Assembly (NCBI GenBank): GCA_964058845.1
Contig: CAXKVR010000121.1
Location: forward strand, 1 to 64,000
Source: Carex sylvatica
Taxonomy: Eukaryota > Streptophyta > Magnoliopsida > Poales > Cyperaceae
Reading direction: 5' to 3'
DNA: 64,000 bases
Below are positions 50,471 through 60,464 of the stretch, in pieces. Both the position numbers and the translations under genes were made by a program. The notes below the pieces were generated by a model. It worked only from the letters and a program-made list of their open reading frames with translations. It had not been told where the DNA came from and did no database searches. The number at the start of each line of letters is the position of its first letter. Within the stretch, counting starts at the first letter, position 1.

Positions 50471-51248
50471 AAGTTTGTAAAGCTAAACTAGCTTAATTTC
50501 ATAGATAATCTCCTCAAAATTCAAATTGCCGAAAACAAAAGGGGAGATTAAACAAGGTATATGTTAGTTATTAATCTAAAAATAATTAATATATACTCTT
50601 GTAGATGTGTTTGATTGAAACTCATAAAGAAAATACTTGGATCATTGATAGTTGTTACACATAAATATTATGGATTATCCAAACTCTGCATAATTATGAA
50701 ATACGCTTCCGCAACGTACCAATTATGTGTGACAACACTAGTGCTATAATAATTTTCAAAAATCCTTAATTAAATTTGTAAAATTATTAGATTTTATGAA
50801 TTGATGATTTAGTAGGGGTTTAAATGCAAAAATATTATTTGCTTGATTTGTTTTAATTGTTATATCTTGAAAATTTGTTTATTGATGTTGATATGTAAGA
50901 GATATAGAAATTTATATGAATTGTATGAATTGATAATTTATCAATGGTTAAATTGTAAAATCTTGAAACATTGACAAGTTATATGATATGTTGAAATGCA
51001 TTAAATAAATTGACTTGTGTGCATTATGATATTCATTGTGATATGCAAGAATTGATTTGTCAATTGACAATCATAAAATTGTTAGAGTAAACCCTCAATT
51101 ATATTTCATTTATGATTTATTGGTATTATATCGCTAAATTGAGGGAAAGTACATATTTTGAGGAGGAGCACTTTGGAAATGTGCTTATTTTTCTTCCTTT
51201 TGTCGATTTCCAAAAAAAGGGAGAAATTGAGACCAAATGCTACACATG

Positions 51249-51834
51249 CAAAATAACAATTGGGTAAAGAATATTGAAAAAAAAATGATTTATGCACTTA
51301 CTTGCATTGTATATTTTTGTAAATCGTCAAAAAGGGGAGATTGTTGGTTGTAGCAATAATTTTTTTATCTATTTGACTAATTTGCAAAAACATACAATTA
51401 TTAAATTTTATGATTTTTTTTATTTTTGAAAAATATGTAGGTTCAAGTCAAATGGAATTGCAATATGGAATACTTGGACTGAAGAAATCATGAAGACACT
51501 TATCAAGAATATAAATTATAAAATCTTAAACTTGATTTATGCAAAATAACAATTGGGTAAACCATATTGAAAAAAAATTGATTTATGCACTTACTCGCAT
51601 TGTATATTTTTATAAATCGTCAAAAAGGGGAGATTGTTGGTTATAGCAATAATTTTTTTTGTCTATTTGACTAATTTACAAAAACATACAATTATTAAAT
51701 TTTACGATTTTTTTATTTTTGAAAAATATGTAGGTTCAAGTCAAATGAAATTGCAATATGGAATACTTTGACTGAAGAAATCATGAAAACACTTATCAAG
51801 AATATAAATTATAAAATCTTAAACTTGGTAAAGT
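51249..51834 (+). repeat. 293-bp tandem duplication across the polypurine tract and 3' LTR start
   Basis: The end of the internal region, the AAAGGGGAGAT tract and the first ~190 bp of the LTR occur twice. The LTR starts are at 51342 and 51635, exactly 293 bp apart. The first copy is therefore a truncated extra LTR start with its own polypurine tract. Confidence 0.88.
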
Positions 51835-52968
51835 GTATTCGAAGTTGTTTAAACATGGGACAAACGTTGATAACGTTTTCAACAAGAAACAGTTTAATCG
51901 AACTCATAAACAACTTAAAACATTATAACGTTTTAACAAAAGTTATAATGTTTTACGAATGTCAGAACCAACTTGAAATGTTGCAACGGTTTTCCAAACG
52001 TTGTAACGTTTTAAGAATGTCAGAATTAATGAAGCACAGCTATACAGAATCAACTTGAAACGTTGCAACGGTTTACCAATCGTTGTAACGTTTTAAGAAT
52101 GTCAGAACATTAAGTATAGCTGTATTTAAATTCAAAATTCAAGAAACAAATGTTTTAACGTTTGTCAATAGTCACAACGATTTACTTAAATTATCGTTAT
52201 AATGTTTGACAAAAGTTGTAATGATTTAATTAAATCTGAGGTTCAGAAATTCCTATTTTTTATCAAGTTTGAGTCAGTGCAAAACGTTACATAAAGTTAT
52301 ACAATAGTTGTAACGATTTGATAAATCTCGCAGAAAATTGAAATCCTAAATCGCAGTTTGAGCTAATATTTTATTATAAAATGCTGGTAACGTTTTAGCT
52401 CACTTAACTCATTCTGGAGCTGTTTCTATAAATAGGGCTTTGAATTTTCTTCTCAAAGTAACCTAGCCGCCTCTAAACTTTAAAAATGCAATTTTATGTG
52501 AGCTTGGTTCCTTCATTGTTGTAGGAGCTTAAAACTTCAATATTCCTCAAACAACCTCAAATTCACTTCACTAATATTGAGTTAGATTATGTTAGAGTGA
52601 ACTATTGAGTGTTTCTCTTGGAGATTTTTACTTTGAGACTTCGTTCTCTCCTTCTTGAGTTGTTCGTGTGACTTCCCTTGATTGTAAGGGCTCGCCGGCA
52701 CTCATCTCTAATTGGCCGTGTGACTTCCATTGGTTGTAAAGGCTCACCGGTTCACAAGTTGTAAACCTTTCGTATTGGGTAATACCAAGGCGCACCTAGA
52801 AGAGGTTGCGACGTTCCGGAGACGTAGACCTTTGTTTTGCCGAACTTCGTTATCATCCCGAGTGTCAATTTCTCTAAACTCATCTATTTACTTTCAATTG
52901 CAATTTATTTTCAGCTTTTAAGAGCCAATTAGTGGTGCTAACCCTTCCTTATAAGTTACAACAAGGGT

Positions 52969-53540
52969 TTCATCCCATTCATCTCTCATCTTCTTAAGAG
53001 AGGCGAAACTTTATCTGTCTCTCATTTGATCTCTCATCTGTTGAGAAATCACAAACCCTAAACTCAAGATCTTCCATTGGAGAATAAGAATTAAGGAGCG
53101 ATTGAAATAGTACTCTCTAGCAAGAGAAGACTTCAATTTCTAATTAATTTCTTGGTGGATACCGTGGAGGGCTTCTACTTTGAAGTCTCAAGTTGGTGCA
53201 AGACATTCTAGGAGACTGTTTTTACAAACGAATGTATCCAAGAGATCTAGAAGAGAATACTAATTCTCTCTACTTACCAAATTAGCATTTGGTAGAGGTA
53301 TATCCAAATCTTCTTTTTGTAGATAGATTTATGATGGATGAATGAGTAAATGATCATTCATGCATATGAATTGCTTTAATAGAATCAACATAATAAAGTA
53401 GATCCATAAATGCTTGAAAATGATTAAATTTTTTGTTTTACTGCCTTGACACATCATGAAATCCCTCAATACCAAGATTTGGATTATCACTCTAGCCGTC
53501 CCCAACTTTAATATTTTGTATTTTCAGATCTAGAGAAGGC
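52969..53540 (+). mobile_element. Copia 3' LTR, right part (end uncertain)
   Basis: After the AGGGT duplication the sequence continues TTCATCCCATTCATCTCTC and no longer resembles the second copia. It is taken as the rest of the first copia's LTR leader. The exact LTR end was not located. Confidence 0.45.
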
Positions 53541-54050
53541 TGTTGTTGCTTGTGCACTTAAATTTCAATACTCACAATCAATCTCAAGCTTATTTAATCA
53601 ATTCAACAACTCATAGAGTGATCATGCGTGATCAAATCAATTACTACTTCGAGCTTTGTGCTCACCTTGCAATCCTTGAAAACTCGCAAATCAGATTGTT
53701 TCCTTTTAGTGTTCGTGTTCGAGCCGTGTGACTTCCCAGAAGATTGTAAGGACTCATTGATTCCACCTTGTAATCATTTCTCATTGGATAAAGAAAGGCG
53801 CGCCATCTCGAAGGTCACGGGCCCCGGAGATGTAGGCATTAGTGCTGAACTCCGTAAATAACTCTCGTGTCAAGTGTCTCTAAACTCTACTATTTACTTT
53901 ATTTATTTTATATTTTAAGTTTAGGACAAAGTTATTCTAGTTTTTGTCAAGAATAACTTTACGACACTCTAGAACTTTATAACTTAAATTAAAAATTTAA
54001 AAAGATCATATTCAATCCCCTCTAAGTGCCTTTGGGAGTTGGGACCAACA
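53541..54050 (+). mobile_element. Short copia-type LTR followed by a primer site
   Basis: Runs from TGTTGTTGCTTG to GGGACCAACA (510 bp). Its second half resembles the tail of the neighbouring copia LTRs (a GTGTGACTTCCC word, then a TTGTAAGG word, then GGAGATGTAGGC and GTGTCTCTAAACTC). TAGTATCAGAGTA at 54053 looks like a worn Met primer site. Internal DNA is lost after about 30-60 bases. Confidence 0.55.
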
Positions 54051-54079
54051 AGTAGTATCAGAGTAGGAAAATCAATTCA

Positions 54080-55260
54080 GATTGTCATAGGATATGTAAT
54101 CTAATTGACTTACACCAACTCGATTAATCACAATCCCTTACTACTCGCTAAGTAGTAACCATGAACCCTACTTATTGCTAAGTAAATTTCTAATTATAAT
54201 ATCACAAGCAATATATACTCAATATCCTGTCAATAGAGCTTACTGGGTTCTAACCTTAATCTTTGAACCGCTGCAAAGCATCGTTAGCTGAAGTGTGTAG
54301 TTCTTACTTGTATTTCACTCACACTGATATACAATGACTTAAAACCTATTGGTATGTGAAGATCATTGGTATATAATAGACAGAACTATGTATGCAATGA
54401 TACGATTCAATAACAATTCAAAGATAATCAAAATCTCAAATAAACATAAGAGGAAAATAAATATATTAAGCAATAAAGAATTCAATTACATCTAAACTCT
54501 AGAGATGAGAGGTTTAGCTACTTAGAGCCATGGCAAAATAAAAGAAGTAAAATAAAAAAAAACATAACCACAACCCTTGAAGATTGAAGAACCTTTGCTT
54601 CCTTAGATGACGTCTTCTTCTTCTGCCTTCTTGACTCCAGTTGCTGCACTTCCTTTTTCTAAGATACACCCTAAACTATCCTAATTTTTCTGGACTTAAC
54701 TCTACTAAAACATGCACACTAGATCCTATTACAACTGGGATATTTATAGCCTTCATAAAGTGGTATAACTTAGTGGAAGTAGTGGAGATCATGGGGGCTA
54801 ATTTTAGCCACTCATTCCTTAATTGATATGCCAAAATTAGTCCTCTAAACTTGGAGTTGAAGTAAGTATGTTTTTCTAGAAGGATGCTGCTAGAAATCTG
54901 TATCAACGGCTGAGATCCAATCCAACCAAAACAATCCACAGATTCAATCCGTGTGCTCTACTCTGGCACATGAACCCGCATGCAGTATGCTCCAACCTGC
55001 AGGGCACCTGACTTAGTCGAATTTTTGTGTTTTTCACCATGTTGCATGTTGTACACTTCGTGTGAGATGTTGCATACTCTATGTGATACCCTATTTTGAC
55101 GCTACCTTCAAAAATAGCCTAAATACGACATATTTGTCCCATTTTTGGGCTAAATACGCAACTTTATTCAAAATCTACCAAAATAGCCTAAAAACACGTT
55201 TACGGTAAAATTTTTGAAAAAATGAGTACTTTGCATACGTTTTTCTGTCATTTTTCATAC
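54080..55260 (-). mobile_element. Possible reverse-oriented LTR remnant
   Basis: Layout and words resemble 19.9-20.5 kb (an ACTTGTATTTCACTC block, an ACATCTAAACTCTAGAG block, and a CT-rich block near 54610). No protein and no clean ends were found. The right half (55090-55260) is AT-rich with two AAAATAGCCTAAA-type words. Confidence 0.35.
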
Positions 55261-55508
55261 TTAAAGTAGTGATTTCTCTATATAAATTAGTGTTATCAAG
55301 AGGTTAGTGGCTGACGGAGGTGTGAGGAAGAAGATTTTTCGATTTAATAGATGCAGGGGGAGTTCGAGGGGGGCACAGAGGTTAAGAGGAATGAAGCGAG
55401 GGGTTGCGGTCCTTGCGCTTGGGAAAGAAAAGAAAGGAGAGACAACAGACGAAGCGAGGAAGGGAAAAGACGAAGAAGCAAGAACTGGACGTTTTGCTAT
55501 TGAAAATG

Positions 55509-55899
55509 GAGGAGGGATCAAGTTATAACAATTTTTGAGATACAACAAGTTATAACAACAAGTTTTTACATTTTCAAAGTCCAAATCATCGATCCAAACC
55601 GTTCAACATGATCTCCACAATAAAATGTGCTTGGAAACCAAATTTTACATTTTTTTGAATTTTTTTACTATTTATTAAGATGGGTACAAAGTTCAATGGT
55701 CTGAATTTGACTAGTTTTTGTACCCATCTTAATAAATAGTAAACAAATTCCAAAAAATATAAAATTTGGTCTCCAAGCATATTTTATTGTAGAGATCACA
55801 TCTAACAGTTTGGATCGATGATTTGGACTTTAAAAATATAAAAAATGGTTTGTTGTAATTTGTTGTAACTCAAAAATTGTTGTAACTTGATCCCTCCTC
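55509..55899. mobile_element. Hairpin MITE (Mutator-like), 391 bp, with 10-bp target duplication
   Basis: Arms of about 185 bp are inverted copies around a short loop near 55700. The ends GAGGAGGGATCAAG and CTTGATCCCTCCTC are perfect complements. A perfect 10-bp direct repeat, ATTGAAAATG, flanks it (55499-55508 and 55900-55909). A 9-10-bp duplication suits Mutator-like transposases. The transcript would fold into a long hairpin. It has no coding capacity. Confidence 0.9.
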
Positions 55900-56010
55900 A
55901 TTGAAAATGAATATATTATCCTTCGGGCAAAATATTCCGTTAATTTTAACAGAGATTATTTAGTGATAAGAAAATATATAAATGAACGGTCTAAAATATT
56001 TTCAAATATT

Positions 56011-56277
56011 AATAAATTGAAATTAAATGATTACCACCTGATTAGCTAGAATTTCATTTCTACCACCCTCGCTGACTGGGTCTACACACGGACCTCAATC
56101 GGTTCGCAAACTCAGCATACGCATCGAATCCGTTTGTAAACTAGGTCTGCAAACGGATTGTAATTTTTTTCCGTTTTACAATTATAATTCATATTGTAAT
56201 TTTTTTTCCGTGCGCAGACTGGGCGGTAGAAATAAAATTCTGACTAACCGATGGTAATCATTTAATTTGGATTTATT
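56011..56277. mobile_element. Second MITE-like hairpin, in the RACK1 promoter
   Basis: The left arm 56011-56075 and right arm 56213-56277 are about 65-bp imperfect inverted copies, both containing AAATTAAATGATTACCA and TTTCTACC words. The middle is short, with repeated CGGATTGTAATTTTTTTCCG-like words. No secure target duplication was seen. Confidence 0.75.
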
Positions 56278-56330
56278 AGAGTGTAACTAAAAAAGGGAAA
56301 ATTATTTGGCATCCAAAGAAGCATTTGCAA

Positions 56331-56338
56331 ATATATAA
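56331..56338 (+). promoter_or_regulatory. TATA box of RACK1
   Basis: ATATATAA, 89 bases before the ATG, followed by a CT-rich leader of the kind common in translation-machinery genes. The upstream edge of this promoter is occupied by the MITE ending at 56277. Confidence 0.7.
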
Positions 56339-56419
56339 ACCATCAGATCCGTCCTTCGCTCTAAACTCAAATCCTAGCCGCTGCCTCTCTTTCGTTGCAT
56401 CTCTCTTTCTCAGACTACA

Positions 56420-58482
56420 ATGGCGGAAACCCTTTTCTTGCGGGGCACGCTACGCGGCCACTCCGACAGGGTGACGGCGATCACCGTGCCGATTAACGGA
56501 CAAGCGAGGATCGTCTCCTCGTCGCATGACAAGTCCGTTATTGTTTGGAATCTCGACCCTCTTGCCCTTTCAGCCAATGGATTGGTCGGAGATGGAGAGA
56601 GCGATTCGACGGCGCTCGGAAAGCCTTTCCGCCGCCTCACCGGCCACCGCAATTTTGTCAAGGTATGGTAGACGGTTTATCTTATTAGATCTAAGGGAAA
56701 TTTATTGAAATATATCGTTGAATTGTATGAATTTTATTCAATTTGCATCTGAGGTTACTGTTGTACATGTAGATAATACAACCTTACTTCTAGTATGGTT
56801 CAATATGCCTGTGTTGGAAATGATTTTAACATGAGTGGAAAGTTGTATCCGTTACACGTGAAAATATGATTATGTAATGATTTCTTAGAAAGTATGTTAT
56901 TATCAAGGATATAACACTAATTTATTAGTTGAGACCATTACATGCACTACTTCCCAAGGTGCGTAATATAGGATCACAGTATTCAAGGATTAAATTAATA
57001 ATCTAAGTGAATTATATTATCAGATGTTTGTCTAATATGATATGAAGCTTTTCTTACAAGTCAATTATTCAACCGATCAATACATAGTTTAGTCCTAACT
57101 ACGAATTGAAGTGAAATAAATGCACTTTTAATTCCCTTTACTTGTGCATGCAGGATGTCGTGCTTTCATCATGCTCGATGCTTGCATTGTCATGCTCCTC
57201 GGATTCTGATTTGAGGCTGTGGGACCTATCAACTGGGTACACCGCAGATAGGTTTGTGGGCCACCTTGATGATGTGCTTGCATTAGCATTATCCTTTGAC
57301 AGCCGTCAAATTGTCTCAGCCTCTAGAGACTGCTCAATTAAGCTCTGGAACAGCCTTGGCGATTGCGTAAACACCATTAGGGTATGAAACAACAGATTTC
57401 ATCAATAGTTCAGCAGATTGAACAATAATCAAAATTAATGCTCGTTGCTTCTCTGTTGTTTGGTAACACAAACATCAAAATGTGGATTATGCCCTTATAA
57501 ATATGTTGAATATATATTATTTCTTGCTACTTCAGGGAAAGGAGGATTGTGATTTTGGTGTTTGAGTTGATTAATAGAATTTTAGATCAGGATAGTCCTG
57601 TTTTTTAGTGTTAATTCACGTCTAATTGTGACCATTATATTATTAATATAAAAGTGGACATGGAACTATTTAGATACATCTCTCTAATATATAGCATAGC
57701 ATATAAGACGGTTGGTATCTTCATTTGCAGAATGCTCACACCAAAGGCGTGAGCTGTGTGCGCTACTCCCCCGATGTCATCGACAAAGTGTTTGTCTCTG
57801 GTTCGTGGGATGGCACTGTCAAGGTGTGGAATTTCCAGTGCGAGGTTCGCCACAACCTGAGAGGCCACAATGGTGCCGTCAATGCTGTTGCTGTCAGTCC
57901 TGATGGTTCGATCTGTGCCAGTGGTGGCACGGATCGTGTCGCTCTTCTGTGGGGCCTTACAGATGGCGAGCGTATCTACTCTCTTGATGCTGATGACATT
58001 ATTAATTCTCTTTGTTTCAGCCCCACCAGGTACCATTCTAGTTTTAGTACATGCTTGATTTAAATGAAATGTTGGTGGATTTAAACTGAAGTGTTGTTGG
58101 TGTTTCAGGTACTGGCTGTGTGCAGCGACCAGGTATAGTGTCAAGATTTGGGACATTGGGAGCAAGTCCATTGTGCAGGACCTTAAGCATGACCAGCCTC
58201 CTAGCACGAAACAGGTAATTATTTTTATGATTAATCAGTTAGAATTCTAATGGTTATACTTGATCAAGGTAGATTGTCTTTTGTTGAGTCTATTGCATCC
58301 AAACTTTAGTAATTTAACCTCTTTTTGTAATTTCATTGTAGACATTGTACTGCACAAGTTTGAACTGGAGTGTAGATGGAAATACCCTTTTCACTGGCTA
58401 CTCAGATGGCACTATTAGGGTTTGGGGTGTGACAGGTGTGACAGGTGTGACAGGTGTGACAGATGGCAACTCCAACCAATAG
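56420..58482 (+). CDS. RACK1: Divergent RACK1-type WD40 scaffold protein, 5 exons
   Basis: RACK1 sits on the 40S ribosomal subunit head near mRNA exit and scaffolds signalling proteins. Exons 56420-56662, 57154-57381, 57731-58029, 58109-58214 and 58342-58482 have GT-AG borders and sum to 1017 nt (338 residues, near the family's usual length). Seven blades are visible, for example [87 protein letters not shown] and [12 protein letters not shown]. Two oddities stand out. The ribosome-contact motif, normally SRDKS, reads SHDKS. The end IRVWG is followed by four VTG/VTD units from a 9-bp repeat, instead of the usual IGRY. The acidic loop before the last blade is shortened. The frame is intact throughout, so it may be a functional divergent paralog. 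Confidence 0.92.
58426..58462 (+). repeat. 9-bp coding repeat at the RACK1 3' end
   Basis: GTGACAGGT occurs in four tandem units (the last diverging to GTGACAGAT), giving [12 protein letters not shown]. Being a multiple of three it can expand without frameshift. Confidence 0.92.
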
Positions 58483-59055
58483 GTCATGTTTGGTTGTGGA
58501 GTAATAGGGTGAAAAGGGAGGTGACAATTAGATGAAAATGACACTTTTTATCTTTGTATGCCGGTTTTCCCCACTTTCATTAATCTGTGTATTGATCATA
58601 ATAATAGAAGGAACTACAGTTGGTATAATCTGTCCAAAAGGCATGAGGTATGCATTATACACAATACAATAGGTTTATATGAGAGGCTGATGTAGAGATT
58701 GTAGCAAGCATGTGTAATTGCAACCAGTATCGTACCAGTCCATGTTCTATGCAAGTAAAAACAAAAAATCAATGCGAAACTGAAATTAAAAAAAAAATAC
58801 CAATCAAAAGTACTCGAGGAGTGTGCATTATCCAACATTCATACATAACTAGGTGCGTTGTTGTGGCTACGCCGCAACTGTTTTTTTTGCTGAAATTTAT
58901 TGGTTGATATGATGAATTTGTGTTGATGGATCTCCATTGATTATTTGAGACAATTACAAAGCTGGGCAATAGATATGGCAATATCAAGGAATACATAGTT
59001 TAAAAAAAAATTACAGTTAGGTAACAAATACTCCTTACCATAATAAATGGGGGAA
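58483..59055. other. RACK1 3' UTR and spacer
   Basis: No gene. Contains the probable RACK1 3' UTR and AT-rich spacer up to the Mutator-like element. The small open frames on both strands have no recognisable features. Confidence 0.5.
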
Positions 59056-60421
59056 ATTGGTTATTTTTCACTCCAAAACCTTTAAATTAGAAAAATATCA
59101 TTTCAAAATTAAAATTCATCAAAATGTCACTCTAAATTTAGAAAATTTAGAATTTAACCAGTCTAAATTATTAATGATCAAATTACCCTCATCTCTTCTT
59201 CTCCGTTTTCTTCTCCTCTACCTACCTGGTGGTCTTCCCCATCTCTCCACCCACCTGAATTATTTCTTTCTCTTACACTTGTCACAGGCTCAGAGGCTCA
59301 TATGCGCTTGAACTGAGATTAGAGAATTTGATATTTTTGTATGTTTTTGGTAAAATTTCATTTGTATATTTTCTAGATAAGAGAAAGAAATAAACGAAGA
59401 ACATGAAGTTTTGTATTTCATTAATTGATTCTTACAAGCAGTAACATTCGTAAATAAAAAATTTGACAGTTATTTGAGTACTACTACTACCTCTAATCCT
59501 CCGTTTATTCTACACTAGCAGCAGGCCATAAGTAAAAAGAAAAATTAAACTAAAATATAGACTAGGTCCAAGACCCAAATTCATTATATTTCTTCCAATG
59601 CTTAGATACATTTTCAATTTGATTTCATCTCCTCAATTATTCCAACAAAAGAACAAAGAAGAGGGAAGAAATTAAATCACCAAGGCAAACATTGTTCAAT
59701 ACAGAAATGGCTCGACCGCTTTTCTTGAAGCAGGATACTCCTCTCCAAATTTCTCCCTGTACCATCTTCTATGTGCTCTTGCTCTCGGCCCCAAATTTGC
59801 GAATGTATAGAGAAAAAAATGCAAGCGCAGCTGGTGACCAATTTAGCACAGCCCAACCCAACCACTCGGCCATCTCCCCCATGTAATTTGGACAGCTCAC
59901 CACCTCAAACCAGCCCCCTTTTGGTATCTTGTACCCTCCCTTCGCCTCCACCTTAAGCCGCACCAGCACCCGATCCGACGTAATATTAACCTTCATCCCC
60001 CAAAAGAAAATTGCAGTTCCAATGACAACCCTGGCCCATACCCAAGCTGGTCAGGTGGCAGGATAAATTGCATAGTGGGACAAGGATCGGGACTGCACAT
60101 AGCCATTTAGGAGATTGTAAGAGAAGGCCAACAAGGCAATGGAAAGTGGGACTGGAGAAGACTTACTGGAGAAGAAAAGATGAAGAGGGTAGATGATAGT
60201 GCAGTTGGTGTAATGGAGAATAAAGAGAGAGAAAGCAAAATTTAGAGCGGAGAGATGGGGAAGAACCACCGGGGAGGCGGAGAAGAAGAAAACGGAGAAG
60301 AGATGGTGAGGATAATTTGGTATGGCAAAATTCTGAATTTTCTAATTTTAGAGGCATTTTGATGAATTCTAATTTTGAAGTGACATTTTTCTAATTTAAA
60401 GATTTTGGAGAATAAATGTCC
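59056..60421. mobile_element. Mutator-like TIR element carrying a DET2 fragment (Pack-MULE-like)
   Basis: About 200 bp at each end are inverted copies. The left has AACCTTTAAATTAGAAAAAT, TCATCAAAATGTCACTC and CTTCTTCTCCGTTTTCTTCT; the right has the complements in reverse order. Long terminal repeats of this kind are typical of Mutator-like elements. No 9-bp target duplication was evident. The interior holds a gene fragment (next entry) and non-coding DNA, but no transposase. Confidence 0.75.
59696..60225 (-). pseudogene. Steroid 5-alpha-reductase (DET2-like) fragment, broken
   Basis: DET2 reduces campesterol-derived enones in brassinosteroid synthesis in the endoplasmic reticulum. The minus strand gives IIYPLHLFFSSKSSPVPLSI, ALLAFSYNLLNGYVQSRSLS, then a TGA at 60051-60053, [36 protein letters not shown] and [15 protein letters not shown]. 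After a frameshift near 59810 (in a T-run) comes [20 protein letters not shown] and the canonical end PFLY with stop at 59696-59698. This is roughly the C-terminal two thirds of the enzyme; the N-terminal part is absent. It lies wholly within the inverted-repeat element, so it looks like a captured gene fragment. Confidence 0.88.
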
Positions 60422-60464
60422 CCTTGAGTAACCCTATAGCAGCTGGGTTCTAGGAGCTTCCGGA

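Larger units (their letters stand above)
47545..52963 (+). mobile_element. Second Ty1/copia-type element, two full LTRs, nearly no pol
   Basis: The 5' LTR (47545-48863, 1319 bp) and 3' LTR (51635-52963, 1329 bp) both run from TGTTGGTT to GTTACAACA. The element is flanked by AGGGC (47540-47544) and AGGGT (52964-52968), a 5-bp duplication with one change. Internal DNA is only 2.8 kb: primer site, gag, short non-coding DNA and a polypurine tract (AAAAAGGGGAGAT). No protease, integrase or RT was found, so it depends on another element. Both LTRs have a TATAAATA box (48325-48332 and 52427-52434). Confidence 0.9.

Noticed and set aside
55261..55584. 107-codon minus-strand open frame
   Set aside because: Overlaps the MITE arm and a purine-rich tract; no recognisable protein.
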